Below are positions 8,682-17,680 of a DNA stretch of 64,000 nucleotides, piece by piece. Position 1 is the first letter of the stretch. Each line of letters opens with the position of its first letter. The notes beneath the pieces are model-generated. The model did no database searches. It worked only from the letters and a program-made list of their open reading frames with translations, and was not told where the DNA came from. The stretch lies in assembly GCA_945865485.1 (NCBI GenBank), contig CAMBEC010000001.1, positions 1 to 64,000 on the forward strand, read 5' to 3'. The DNA comes from Rickettsia typhi (lineage in GTDB: Bacteria > Pseudomonadota > Alphaproteobacteria > Rickettsiales > Rickettsiaceae). Both the position numbers and the translations under genes were made by a program.

Positions 8682-10403
8682 ATGAGCGGCAACATCAAAG
8701 AATTAAGCTTCTATTTAGTCGGGCACGTAAAGAGCTTATTGATAGTATTAATATCATTGCTAAGTGTTTCCGCATCTCTTCTTCTTATAGGATTTATCTT
8801 TAGAAAATTGATAGATAATGGCTTAAACGCCGGGCAAATAGGTGTAGTTCATAATTCTATTTATTTAATTTGTGGATTGATTGGTGTTTTTGCAGTCGGG
8901 AGTTTTTTTCGTTCTTATTATATTAATCTAATTACTCTTAAGGTGATTTCTAAGCTTAAGTCGGACACATTCAATAATCTATTGAAAATTGATTTAACTA
9001 AGTTTGAAGATTTAAAAATTGGAGATATCATTTCAAGATTGGGAGCAGATATTGAAATGGTTGGTAATTTAATTATCAACTTTTTATCCTTTTTTATTAG
9101 AAATTCAATAATGCTAATAGGGGCGATAACTTTAATGTTTATAGAGAGCCCTAAGCTTTCATTAATGGTAATGTTTAGCATTCCTGTTCTCCTGTTTCCT
9201 ATTCTCAAGTTAAGTAAGCATGTCAGATCTTTATCTAAACGAGTTTTAGAAGAACAGAGTTTATTAGCATCCAATATTGAAGAAAATTTTATTGGTATAC
9301 GTACTCTTTATGCCTATAACCAACAACAATACTTATCCGATCAATTTGAGAAAAAAATTCATTCAAACATCAAACATGCAAGTATAAGACTAAGGCTTCG
9401 GTCATTATTTTTTGCATTGGCCATAGCAATAATTACTGGCTCAATAACTTTGGTTATTTGGGTTGGAAGTATTGATATTTTAAGTGGAGCTATGACTTCC
9501 GGAAAAATGATATCATTTATCTATTATGCAATGATAGTTGGCATGAGTGCTGGAGGTATAGCTGAACTTCTAAATGAATTACAAAGTCCATTTGCTGCTT
9601 TAGAACGTGTACTTGAACTCCGAGACTTAAAACCAAATATAGCCCCTGTACTAAGTAAAGAAATTTTAGACCAGAATTATTCTATTCGTTTTGAGAAAGT
9701 TAGTTTTTCGTATCCATCGAGGCCAGATATTTTAATATTAAAAAGTATCTCACTAGAAATAATACAAGGAAAATTTACAGGTATTGTAGGAAAATCCGGC
9801 TCTGGTAAAAGTACTTTGCTGCAATTATTATTAAAATTTTATAATCATCAAAGTGGTAATATTTTTATTGGTTCAAGGAATATTACCCTGGTTAAAGATG
9901 AGCTTATTAGAAGCAAAATTGCATATGTTGAACAAAATCCTACGATATTTTCTGGATCTATTCGTTCTAATATTAATTTTTCAAGGCCTGATGCAAGTAA
10001 TGATGAGATAGAGCATGTCGCAGAAATTTGCGGCATACTTAATTTCACTAACACTCTTGAATTAGGACTTGATACAGAAATTGGCGAGAGAGGAATAAGA
10101 ATATCAGGCGGACAAAAACAAAGAATTGCTATTGCCAGAGCCCTATTATATAAACCAGAAATTTTACTTTTAGATGAGGCTACAAGTGCACTAGATACTG
10201 AAAGCGAGGAACAGGTATTGTTTAATTTACGAGAGTTCCTAGCTGGCAAAACAATAATTTCTGTCGCACATCGCGTATCTTCAATTGAAAAAGCAGATGA
10301 GATTTTAGTTATTAATCAAGGAACACTTGCAAGTCACGGCACGCATAGCCAATTACTACGAAATTCAAAGATATATAATTTACTCCATAAGGAGCAAAAA
10401 TAA
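8682..10403 (+). CDS. ABC exporter, fused permease and ATPase (MsbA/multidrug type)
   Basis: A 573-aa half-transporter. Residues 1-310 hold six transmembrane helices (ABC_membrane domain) with the intracellular loop text TKFEDLKIGDIISRLGADIE. Residues 335-573 are the nucleotide-binding domain: Walker A GKSGSGKST (~370-378), Q-loop AYVEQNP, signature ISGGQKQRIA (~473), Walker B ILLLDEATSALD (~495) and switch His in VAHRVSS. All catalytic residues look intact, so the homodimer should be active. Substrate (lipid, drug or peptide) cannot be read from the sequence. Last gene of the run that starts with gatC. Confidence 0.88.
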   Translation: MSGNIKELSFYLVGHVKSLLIVLISLLSVSASLLLIGFIFRKLIDNGLNAGQIGVVHNSIYLICGLIGVFAVGSFFRSYYINLITLKVISKLKSDTFNNLLKIDLTKFEDLKIGDIISRLGADIEMVGNLIINFLSFFIRNSIMLIGAITLMFIESPKLSLMVMFSIPVLLFPILKLSKHVRSLSKRVLEEQSLLASNIEENFIGIRTLYAYNQQQYLSDQFEKKIHSNIKHASIRLRLRSLFFALAIAIITGSITLVIWVGSIDILSGAMTSGKMISFIYYAMIVGMSAGGIAELLNELQSPFAALERVLELRDLKPNIAPVLSKEILDQNYSIRFEKVSFSYPSRPDILILKSISLEIIQGKFTGIVGKSGSGKSTLLQLLLKFYNHQSGNIFIGSRNITLVKDELIRSKIAYVEQNPTIFSGSIRSNINFSRPDASNDEIEHVAEICGILNFTNTLELGLDTEIGERGIRISGGQKQRIAIARALLYKPEILLLDEATSALDTESEEQVLFNLREFLAGKTIISVAHRVSSIEKADEILVINQGTLASHGTHSQLLRNSKIYNLLHKEQK

Positions 10404-10533
10404 ATTTACAACGGTTTTTATGTATCTAGTTCACTTATGTTTACTATAAATTCAGGTTATTTATTTGCAGATCCATTCTCCTTATGACACTATAAATTTG
10501 GTATTTTTAAATATAAGATAGAGAGAAGAACTA

Positions 10534-11052
10534 ATGAAAAAGAAAATTTTATGTGGTCTTGGCATAACTTTGTTATTTTGTAATGTTGCTGGAGCTGCCG
10601 CCCCTGAAAACCCAAATACCAATAATAGCGATACAGCAATATCTGGTCAACAATCTGGAGCTGAGCAACCAAAAGCAACTGAAGTAAAGAAAACTCTAGA
10701 AATAACAGATATCTGGGCACGTAAATCCATGTCGCCAAATAACAACTCTGCTGCATATATGAAAATCAATAATCCAACTGCTGAACAGATTACGATTATT
10801 GGCGCTTCTGCATCACAAATTGCTAACAATGTTGAACTTCACAAGAGTTTTGTGGATGAAAAAGGTGTAAGTCGTATGACCTCAATTGATAAAATTGTTG
10901 TCCCGGCTGGAAGCTCAATAGAACTTACGCCAGGAGCAATTCACATTATGTTATTTGATTTAAAAAAGAATTTGTCTGCAGGAGATAAGTTTAATATTAC
11001 AATCAAGATTGAAGGTAAGGATCCCATGATTCTAGAAACTTTAGTTAAATAA
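10534..11052 (+). CDS. Periplasmic copper chaperone, PCu(A)C family
   Basis: A 172-aa exported protein: signal peptide 1-22 ending near AGAAAP, a Gln/Asn-rich linker, then the PCu(A)C domain (DUF461) from about 50. The copper motif is visible as H-x10-M...H-x-M: His in VELHKSF, Met in VSRMTS, then AIHIML. In other bacteria these proteins deliver Cu(I) to the CuA site of cytochrome oxidase, fitting an aerobic rickettsia. AGAGAGAAGA lies upstream as a likely ribosome site. Confidence 0.88.
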   Translation: MKKKILCGLGITLLFCNVAGAAAPENPNTNNSDTAISGQQSGAEQPKATEVKKTLEITDIWARKSMSPNNNSAAYMKINNPTAEQITIIGASASQIANNVELHKSFVDEKGVSRMTSIDKIVVPAGSSIELTPGAIHIMLFDLKKNLSAGDKFNITIKIEGKDPMILETLVK

Positions 11053-11071
11053 AGGTTTTAAAAAATATCTA

Positions 11072-11119
11072 AATAAACTATAGTGATTTTTTTTAAAAAT
11101 AATGTCACTATAGTTTATT
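11072..11119. promoter_or_regulatory. Perfect 15-bp hairpin abutting a start codon
   Basis: AATAAACTATAGTGA (11072-11086) pairs perfectly with TCACTATAGTTTATT (11105-11119) around an 18-nt loop that starts with eight T. It lies between the copper chaperone stop and the lipoprotein ATG at 11124, four bases from that ATG. It could terminate the upstream message, or block ribosome entry on the downstream one, or both. No Shine-Dalgarno sequence lies outside the stem. Confidence 0.7.
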
Positions 11120-11123
11120 AGTA

Positions 11124-11825
11124 ATGAAACCTTCTTTCTCCCCAACAAAAATTTTTTCGTGCCTACTTATATCACTTATACTAAGCAGTTGTGGTGGCTA
11201 TAAATATCAAAAAATGGAATCTTATACACAGGAATCTTTTGCTCAGGGTAAAAAAGGAGTAGTATTCTTTGATATTGCAGAGGGAAGTCTAAGTAAGAAT
11301 GCTTCTCTATCATATATTCTTGTTAAATTAGAGGAAAAAGATATAAGGTACAGGGTTAATGTTAATGCAGGTTTCTCGGACTTTTTCAGTCTTAAGGCCT
11401 TTAAACGTAATGCTGCTCAAAGCCTTCTTTATTTAGATCCAGGGATTTATTACATTGACTATATCTCTTTACTGGACACATACAATGCTACTCGTTGGCT
11501 CCCTTCTCCTGGCTACAAAGACAATTATTTTCTTTATGGAGCATTTGAAATTAAGTCGGGCCAAGTAGTAAATATTGGGCAATTAGTGATTAATGGTGAA
11601 TTAAAATTCAATCATACTAGTGATATTGATTTAGTAAAAAAACAGCTAATAGAGAATAAAAAGGGAGAATTAGCAGGCAAAATAATAGATGGAAATTTTT
11701 ATCAACGCGGTTCTGTTGTTTTTCGTGATAAGGATAAGCATTATAAGCTGCTTTCAAGTACAGTAATTCAGGAATACCATAAAAAATTAGTTCAGCATGC
11801 CATTGAACAAGAAACCAAAAAATAA
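11124..11825 (+). CDS. Putative lipoprotein, function unknown
   Basis: A 233-aa protein with a signal peptide and lipobox LSSC (Cys near residue 23, followed by GGYKY), so it should be membrane-anchored in the periplasm or outer membrane. The rest is mixed alpha/beta and soluble: a beta-rich middle with SQSLLYLDPGIYYIDYI-like text (~110-125) resembling fold elements that display a 'value at membrane' motif, and a basic C-terminus. I recognise no domain or catalytic motif. The start codon sits immediately behind the hairpin at 11072-11119, so translation may be structure-controlled. Confidence 0.75.
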   Translation: MKPSFSPTKIFSCLLISLILSSCGGYKYQKMESYTQESFAQGKKGVVFFDIAEGSLSKNASLSYILVKLEEKDIRYRVNVNAGFSDFFSLKAFKRNAAQSLLYLDPGIYYIDYISLLDTYNATRWLPSPGYKDNYFLYGAFEIKSGQVVNIGQLVINGELKFNHTSDIDLVKKQLIENKKGELAGKIIDGNFYQRGSVVFRDKDKHYKLLSSTVIQEYHKKLVQHAIEQETKK

Positions 11826-12017
11826 CTCTCAATGTTGTTATCTATCATAAAATATTTTTAAAATATATGGTTTCTTTTCTGCTCTTCTCCTAAAAATAAG
11901 TTTTAACCTGATCAAAAATCTAAAAGTTATCTCCCTCAATCAATTTAAGCTTATTAAATTTCACTTTTCAACTATTGGTTGATTTTTATATTACAACGTG
12001 GGAAGATAGTGGAGATA

Positions 12018-12055
12018 ATAATGTTTAATCTTTATAGTAAAACTATAATGTTTAA
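12018..12055. promoter_or_regulatory. Direct plus inverted repeat upstream of the 12089 gene
   Basis: ATAATGTTTAA occurs twice, at 12018-12028 and 12045-12055, 27 bp apart. Between and overlapping the second copy is the inverted repeat TTATAGT-AAA-ACTATAA (12032-12048). This spaced arrangement 34 bp before the ATG looks like a regulator-binding site. The rest of the 263-bp gap (11826-12088) is AT-rich with nothing else recognised. Confidence 0.35.
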
Positions 12056-12088
12056 ACGCCTGCAATTAATTAGATAGCGAGTAATTTT

Positions 12089-13240
12089 ATGAAAAATATA
12101 CCACCAAAACCACTAATGAACTTAGAAAATCTTGGGTTCAACACAAAAGATAAAGAGCTGTTTGATAAAATCATTAAGCTAGAAGAAAGTCTTCTAAACT
12201 CTAGTTCATTTGCTCATCATTTAAAAAGTGCTCAAAAAGCAACTGGTCAGAAAGTATCTTTTGATGAGACTATGAGCAAAGAAACACAAATTATACTATC
12301 TATGAGTAACATAGAGGATATGGTTAAGGCTTATGCCGCGATAGTTGAAATCAGAAAAGAGGTTTGTTTACCAAATTCGATAATTATTCATTTTGGTATA
12401 ACAGAGTTAGGTAGGCTTGCTTGTCAAAGCACTAACCTTACAACCATTAACATAGCAGTAACTTATTTAGAGCAATCACTTGCAGCCAACTCTAAGTTAA
12501 TGAAATTAGAAGAAGGAAGCAAGACACATGACTTTTTAGTGTTCACAAGCCTTCTTCATCTTGGTGCATTACACAGCAAAGTAGGCAGTGACATCGTGTT
12601 AACAACTGAATATTATAAGCAAGCTTGGTTAATTGGCCAGAAGATTGCTGTTGAAAAAGACAATATATATCTTAGCACTCTAAAAGTAAATTTAGATCAA
12701 TTTTCTCCTGGATTTACTACGGAAAAAAGCTCTTCCTGCTCATATATAACTACAAGAGGAGATGTTAAAAAAGACGATCTATCGCTTATAATAAAAGCCG
12801 CAATATTACCTAAAATTCTCAGCAAAATACCCGAGCTTGTTCAAGAGGGTAAGTGGACCAATATAATATTGGGATCTGATTGGGGAATTAAAGGATACAC
12901 TGATAGTAAATACGTGAATAAAATACTTAAGCAAGGAACTCACTGCACTTCAAAAGATATCGAAAAAGCACAAATGTTATGTTTTGAAACTATATGCGCC
13001 GCTACCCTTTCTTCCAAAAATAAAAATGGAATGAAATGTTTAGAAGAGTTTATAAAAGCTTATCCAAGCTTAGTTGCAAGAGTATTATCTATACACCCAG
13101 AATATTGCCTAGATGGTAAAATTGTGAGCACATGTAGTGATACTTTTACTAAAGGAGAGTTTGAATTTAATATGCCAGCAATTGATTTTATCAATATTAC
13201 TTTAGGCGGCGAAGTAACTGACGAAGTAACTGACATGTAA
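12089..13240 (+). CDS. Uncharacterised helical protein (383 aa)
   Basis: I do not recognise a family. The protein is soluble, has no signal peptide or membrane segment, and is mostly predicted helix. The stretch from about 85 to 200 (ITELGRLACQ..., TYLEQSLAANSKL, SLLHLGALHSKVGS, TEYYKQAWLIGQKIA) has the amphipathic spacing of TPR-like helix pairs. The C-terminus carries a short in-frame duplication (EVTDEVTD). Nine Cys are scattered. It is preceded by an operator-like repeat and ends at a hairpin shared with the convergent fadB-like gene. It stands alone; a host-interaction role is possible but unproven. Confidence 0.7.
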   Translation: MKNIPPKPLMNLENLGFNTKDKELFDKIIKLEESLLNSSSFAHHLKSAQKATGQKVSFDETMSKETQIILSMSNIEDMVKAYAAIVEIRKEVCLPNSIIIHFGITELGRLACQSTNLTTINIAVTYLEQSLAANSKLMKLEEGSKTHDFLVFTSLLHLGALHSKVGSDIVLTTEYYKQAWLIGQKIAVEKDNIYLSTLKVNLDQFSPGFTTEKSSSCSYITTRGDVKKDDLSLIIKAAILPKILSKIPELVQEGKWTNIILGSDWGIKGYTDSKYVNKILKQGTHCTSKDIEKAQMLCFETICAATLSSKNKNGMKCLEEFIKAYPSLVARVLSIHPEYCLDGKIVSTCSDTFTKGEFEFNMPAIDFINITLGGEVTDEVTDM

Positions 13241-13253
13241 ACTTGAAAATAAT

Positions 13254-13286
13254 AAGTAGAAAGACTTAGAAGTAACCTTTCTACTT
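13254..13286 (-). terminator. Hairpin between convergent genes
   Basis: AAGTAGAAAG (13254-13263) and CTTTCTACTT (13277-13286) form a perfect 10-bp stem with a 13-nt loop. It overlaps the stop codon of the minus-strand fadB-like gene and is followed on that strand by ATTATTTTC. It probably terminates the minus-strand message and may act in both directions. Confidence 0.55.
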
Positions 13287-15392
13287 TGATAACAAGCGGC
13301 CAATTCTTTCAAAGCTGGTTGGTTTTACAGCCAGCTGCAGAAATTTTTCTTTTTCCATGTTCATCAAAGTAGATTCGTCAATTGTTTTACCCATATCAAT
13401 TATTTTTTGAAAAAATTCCAATACCTCGTGAGTTATATTATCGAAATTTGTCGTATCTATTTCACTTGCAAGATTTATTTTTGGTAAATCAACACTATTA
13501 GTCGTAATTCGTGCTACAGGCAGTATTTCAAAAGCTTCTGACATTATATTTTCAGTACTCATATTAAAATTACAGTCAACGTTATATTCTTTAGCAAAAA
13601 AATCACTTGAAGCAGATTGATATTGGACTAGAATATTTTGTAAATTTCCAATTAGCAGACCTTTATCACCTTTAGAACGTAAGAACATTTCCTTAACCCC
13701 GCCCCAACCAGGAATAAGACCGACACCCAGCTCAACTAGACCGGCATTTAAGTTTTGGTGAGCTACTACATGATGAGAATGTAGCAATAATTCACACCCA
13801 CCACCAAGGGCAAGACCGTGGGCGCACGATATAACATCAATACTCGCATATTTTAAAGCTAGCATAGCTTTTTGACCAAGATCAATAAATCCTTCTATAG
13901 CTTTAAAGTTTTTACTGCTTATCTGGTCATAAAATAACCTTATATCCGCGCCAACTGAGAAATGTTTACTATTACCAGGATAAATTATCATCTTCATAGA
14001 CTTGTCTTCAGAGAGTTTCACTGAATCTATGATTAAATCAAAAACATGATGGTTCAGAGAATTCATCTTAGTTTTCATGACAAAAATATGGTTGTTTCTA
14101 TATTCAAATAAATCAGCGGAATCATTTGATAAAACTATTTTTGCCGTATTTTGCCATGTTGACTTATTGGATATAGGTCTTTTAATACCATTTAGTTCAA
14201 CTCTTAGGTCTTTGAGCCAACTTTCATTCTTTGGCACACAAGAATCAAGCAACTCAAATGGGCCGTATTTCAAGCTATATCCAAGCTTCATGGCTTTATC
14301 GATATCTTCAGTTGAATCAGATATTTCTGGAACAAGACTTATGATATAGGAAAAAAATGTAGCTAATATCTCTTTAAAAAAATCACTATACTTATCATTT
14401 TTATTGAATAATTCTTCTAGAGTTGTAGGAATTTCTACTAATCCTGGCTCAATATATTCTAAACGGTTAAAATCAAATATTTGCTTAACTGTTTTCCCTT
14501 GGTCCTTTGTGACTTTATAAAAACCAGCACCAGACTTACGTCCTAGTAAACCCTTGGACTTCATGATAGATAATGTACCAGATTCAGTGTAAATTTCATG
14601 ATACTTATCTCTACTATCAAGCGCACTGGTCAATGACTTTGAAATTAAAGCCATCACGTCATGACCAATTAAATCGTAAAGGCCAAAAATCCCCGTGGTT
14701 GGAAATCCCAGAAGCTTTGTAAATACTTGATCTATTAATACTGGGTTGAGCCCTTTTTCAATAGCTTTTCTTACCGTAAATTCAAGAAGAAAACATCCTA
14801 TTCTATTAGCAATAAAACCTGGAGTATCGTTGCAATGAATAATTATTTTGCCTAGTTTTTTACTAATAAATCCTTCGACACTATCAATCACCGAGCTATC
14901 ATTGTTCCCATCAGACACTAATTCAAGAAGCTCCATATATCTGGGAGGATTGAAGAAATGAGTAATGATAAATCTGTTTTGCACTGATTGCGGCAGTTTT
15001 TCTTTCAATTTTGCTAAAGGCAACGTTGAAGTATTGGAAGCAATTATGGTATCGTCTTTAAGATATGGAAGGAGTGTTTCATACAGTTTGTGTTTGATAT
15101 CTAGCTTTTCAATTATTACTTCAATGATAAGGTCACATTCTGATATCAAATTTAAATCATCACGAAGGTTTCCTACAGTGATATACTTCGCTAAACTTGG
15201 ATGTGACAATGGGGCTGGTTTTTGCGATTGCATTCTTTCAATGGCTGATAATGCAATATTTGATGGGTTTTTTGAACCTTCATCTGCTATATCGAGCAAA
15301 ATTACATCAGTTCGAGAGTTTGCAACTTGTGCGGCAATACCACTGCCCATAACCCCAGAACCAATAACACATACTTTTTTTATTAGTGACAT
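13281..15392 (-). CDS. 3-hydroxyacyl-CoA dehydrogenase / enoyl-CoA hydratase fusion
   Basis: A 703-aa bifunctional beta-oxidation enzyme. Order: NAD-binding Rossmann domain (GSGVMGSG at 11-18, residues 1-185), dehydrogenase C-terminal domain (to ~290) with [16 protein letters not shown], a second partial copy of that domain (~330-400, [25 protein letters not shown]), and an enoyl-CoA hydratase domain (~430-620). Both hydratase acids are present, Glu534 in GGGCELLL and Glu554 in AGLVELGVG, 20 residues apart as in crotonase. E. coli FadB has the opposite order (hydratase first). It would oxidise host-derived fatty acyl chains; partner thiolase is not here. Start ATG at 15392. Confidence 0.88.
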   Translation of the reverse strand: MSLIKKVCVIGSGVMGSGIAAQVANSRTDVILLDIADEGSKNPSNIALSAIERMQSQKPAPLSHPSLAKYITVGNLRDDLNLISECDLIIEVIIEKLDIKHKLYETLLPYLKDDTIIASNTSTLPLAKLKEKLPQSVQNRFIITHFFNPPRYMELLELVSDGNNDSSVIDSVEGFISKKLGKIIIHCNDTPGFIANRIGCFLLEFTVRKAIEKGLNPVLIDQVFTKLLGFPTTGIFGLYDLIGHDVMALISKSLTSALDSRDKYHEIYTESGTLSIMKSKGLLGRKSGAGFYKVTKDQGKTVKQIFDFNRLEYIEPGLVEIPTTLEELFNKNDKYSDFFKEILATFFSYIISLVPEISDSTEDIDKAMKLGYSLKYGPFELLDSCVPKNESWLKDLRVELNGIKRPISNKSTWQNTAKIVLSNDSADLFEYRNNHIFVMKTKMNSLNHHVFDLIIDSVKLSEDKSMKMIIYPGNSKHFSVGADIRLFYDQISSKNFKAIEGFIDLGQKAMLALKYASIDVISCAHGLALGGGCELLLHSHHVVAHQNLNAGLVELGVGLIPGWGGVKEMFLRSKGDKGLLIGNLQNILVQYQSASSDFFAKEYNVDCNFNMSTENIMSEAFEILPVARITTNSVDLPKINLASEIDTTNFDNITHEVLEFFQKIIDMGKTIDESTLMNMEKEKFLQLAVKPTSFERIGRLLSK

Positions 15393-15418
15393 ATCAACCT
15401 ATTTAGCTACAAATATAT

Positions 15419-15850
15419 TCAAGCAAATATTGCTTTTTCAATGTCCTTGATACTGTGATTAATTAAATCTTTATTTATTTCTTTGGTTACTCGTTTTTTT
15501 AAATTACCCTGTAGCATTTGTCTCATATGCCCAAGTAGCTTTGAGCTTGCAACAATATATAGCTCTTTATAATCTAAATCACTTGCGAATAGGTGGTTAA
15601 TATGATCGACTGCTGCTCTTGATGAATTGCTAAAATCAATATCTTTTTTAGATGTATGAGGGTCATGAAATGCAGATAACCCCGATTTGTTACCTCTTAA
15701 GCTCTCATGCCTTTCAATACTGTGCTCCTCTTCAGCATGAAGCTGAAATTGCCCCACTTCTTCTGTAATTTTTAACCCCTCTGCTTTAAAAAGCTTTAAC
15801 TTATTCATATCTAAAACAGCCACCAGTTTACACCCAAAGTTATTTTGCAT
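15419..15850 (-). CDS. Host attachment family protein
   Basis: Member of the Host_attach (PF10116-type) family named after the Agrobacterium attachment protein AtsE. I chose the ATG at 15850 (143 aa) because GGGGGTAG stands 8 nt upstream; two earlier in-frame starts up to 15886 lack such a site. Family features: N-terminal strand KLVAVLDMNKLKLFKA, a central RHESLRGNKSGLSAFHDPHT, and a C-terminal LYIVASSKLLGHMRQML ... VTKEINKDLINHSI. No signal peptide is visible, so the attachment role is by name only; the fold resembles translation release-factor eRF1-like domains. Lies 26 bp upstream of the fadB-like gene. Confidence 0.82.
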   Translation of the reverse strand: MQNNFGCKLVAVLDMNKLKLFKAEGLKITEEVGQFQLHAEEEHSIERHESLRGNKSGLSAFHDPHTSKKDIDFSNSSRAAVDHINHLFASDLDYKELYIVASSKLLGHMRQMLQGNLKKRVTKEINKDLINHSIKDIEKAIFA

Positions 15851-16055
15851 ATTATTTTCTACCCCCATTTGAAAATATATAACCAAATATAACTATAATG
15901 TTTATTAGAACAAGACGGAAGAATTTTATGAAAAGTTGCACTATTTTAAGTCAGACATATGAATTTTATAGCCTTCGCGTGCAGCTTACGCTCTTATAAG
16001 TGAGTATAAGTAAGACCGGGGAAATCCGTTTTTACCATTAAAACTGGGGATAGTA

Positions 16056-16778
16056 TTACATTAGGTCGCCAACGTTGGCTAGAAATAATTTGGCTCTGTG
16101 TGAAGCTGGTTTAACAAAAAACTCTTTAGCTGGCTGATCAGCTAAAACTAAGCCTTTATCCATAAAAATTATTCTGTCTGCTATAATCTTAGCAAATTTT
16201 ATATGATGAGTAATCACTATCATCTGCATCTGATTTTTTAGATTATTGATTATTTCAATAATATCTTTTACAATTTCGGGATCAAGTGCAGAGGTTGGTT
16301 CGTCAAATAGCATCGTTTCTGGGTCCATCATTAAAGCTCTACAAATAGCAACTCGTTGTTTCTGCCCACCAGATAATTTTGATGGGGAGGAATCTGCTTT
16401 CTCTAAAATACCGAATGTATCAAGCAGTTTTCTAGCTTTATCTTGAGTTTCTATCTTACTAGTATGCAGTACATTTAAGGGACTATAAGTCAAGTTCTCT
16501 AGAACCGACATATGGGGAAACAAATTAAATTGCTGAAAGACCATGCCAATTTTAAAGCACAACTTACCTCTATTCCTTCTAGTAAGTTTTTTGCCATTAA
16601 TCACAACAGATCCACTAGTCGGATTTTCAAGATTATTAATGCACCGAATTAGCGTAGATTTACCACTGCCTGATGGACCAATGATAACTGTAGTTTCTTT
16701 TTTATCAAAAGTTAGATTGATATTTTTGATCGCGGTATTATCAATGAATTTCTTAGTAACTTTTTCTAGAACTATCAT
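16056..16778 (-). CDS. glnQ: Polar amino acid ABC transporter, ATP-binding protein
   Basis: A 240-aa ATPase of the GlnQ/HisP type: Walker A GPSGSGKST (~34-42), Q-loop MVFQQFNLFPHMSVLENL, signature LSGGQKQRVAICRAL, Walker B ETMLFDEPTSALDPE and the switch His in VITHH. All residues are intact. It energises uptake of glutamine or a related amino acid through the permease encoded upstream (overlap of 4 bp). The periplasmic binding protein is not in this window. The last residues are typical of the family. Confidence 0.92.
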   Translation of the reverse strand: MIVLEKVTKKFIDNTAIKNINLTFDKKETTVIIGPSGSGKSTLIRCINNLENPTSGSVVINGKKLTRRNRGKLCFKIGMVFQQFNLFPHMSVLENLTYSPLNVLHTSKIETQDKARKLLDTFGILEKADSSPSKLSGGQKQRVAICRALMMDPETMLFDEPTSALDPEIVKDIIEIINNLKNQMQMIVITHHIKFAKIIADRIIFMDKGLVLADQPAKEFFVKPASHRAKLFLANVGDLM

Positions 16779-17428
16779 ATAGCTAGCCTTTTTTCTAAAA
16801 GCAAAGCAAAGCTACTGATAATCAGTACCATCAAGTAATAAGCCGCGGCGGCTGTTAACATAGGAGTAAAAAAAGTGTAAGTCTCTGCCGATACGACCTG
16901 AGCTCTTCTCATTAAATCCATTTCTCCAATAACAGATATTAGACATGATTCTTTCACCAGATTGATAAGTTCATTTACCAAGGCGGGCAAAATACTTCTA
17001 AATGCCTGCGGTAATATTATGTCTTTCATCCGCAAGATAGGAGAAATACCTAGTGCTTTTGCGGCTTCAACTTGCCCCTTGTCGACAGATTCAATCCCGG
17101 CTCTGATTATTTCTGAAACGTATGCTCCTGAATTCAGAGAAAAGGCAATTACACCAGCTGAAAAAACACTTAGCTTAAGACCGATTAAGCCAGGTAATCC
17201 AAAATATATTATTGTTAATTGAATAAGAAGCGGTGTACCTCTGAATATAGATGTATAGGCGTGAGCAGCTAACCTTAGAATTTTTAGGTCAATTACTTTT
17301 AAAAATGCTAAAATTGTACCAATAATGAGCCCAAAACAGACTGAGATCACACTGTACTTCAAAGTAACAGTAACACCTTTTAGAATAAAATATAGATGCG
17401 GCAAAAACGCCACTAGGTCATTATACAT
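16775..17428 (-). CDS. glnP: Polar amino acid ABC transporter, permease
   Basis: Inner-membrane permease of the His/Glu/Gln type with about five transmembrane segments and the cytoplasmic EAA loop AAKALGISPILRMKDIILPQ that docks on GlnQ. I place the start at the ATG at 17428 (217 aa, MYNDLVAFLP), which gives the usual short N-terminus; a TTG at 17455 would add nine residues and has no better ribosome site. It overlaps glnQ by 4 bp. With GlnQ it imports amino acids from the host cytoplasm; the binding protein must be encoded elsewhere. Confidence 0.9.
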   Translation of the reverse strand: MYNDLVAFLPHLYFILKGVTVTLKYSVISVCFGLIIGTILAFLKVIDLKILRLAAHAYTSIFRGTPLLIQLTIIYFGLPGLIGLKLSVFSAGVIAFSLNSGAYVSEIIRAGIESVDKGQVEAAKALGISPILRMKDIILPQAFRSILPALVNELINLVKESCLISVIGEMDLMRRAQVVSAETYTFFTPMLTAAAAYYLMVLIISSFALLLEKRLAI

Positions 17429-17555
17429 TACAGCAACAGAATTTTGTCTAACCAAAGCACATGAATTAATATAATCAATTCAACTAAACGTCAATAAATT
17501 ACTGCATTTTTACAAATTTTTTAGTATTATAAAATCAATGTTTAGAATACCAAAA

Positions 17556-17596
17556 TTATCCTGAACTTGAGTCCAGGATCTTCTTTTCGCTCTTAA
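17556..17596. repeat. Dispersed palindromic repeat copy
   Basis: Within the 252-bp gap between divergent glnP and fliR. ATCCTG and CAGGAT (about 17561-17579) flank AACTTGAGTC, followed by CTTCTTTTCGC. Same family as the copies at 732-752, 41080-41140 and 44043-44066. The rest of the gap presumably carries both promoters but I see no clear consensus. Confidence 0.6.
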
Positions 17597-17680
17597 GCCA
17601 GAAATTAATGATGATAATGAGATGTGTTTAATAATACTAAGGTACTACATCAAACAAATTGAGCTAAAGTTAAAAGTTTT

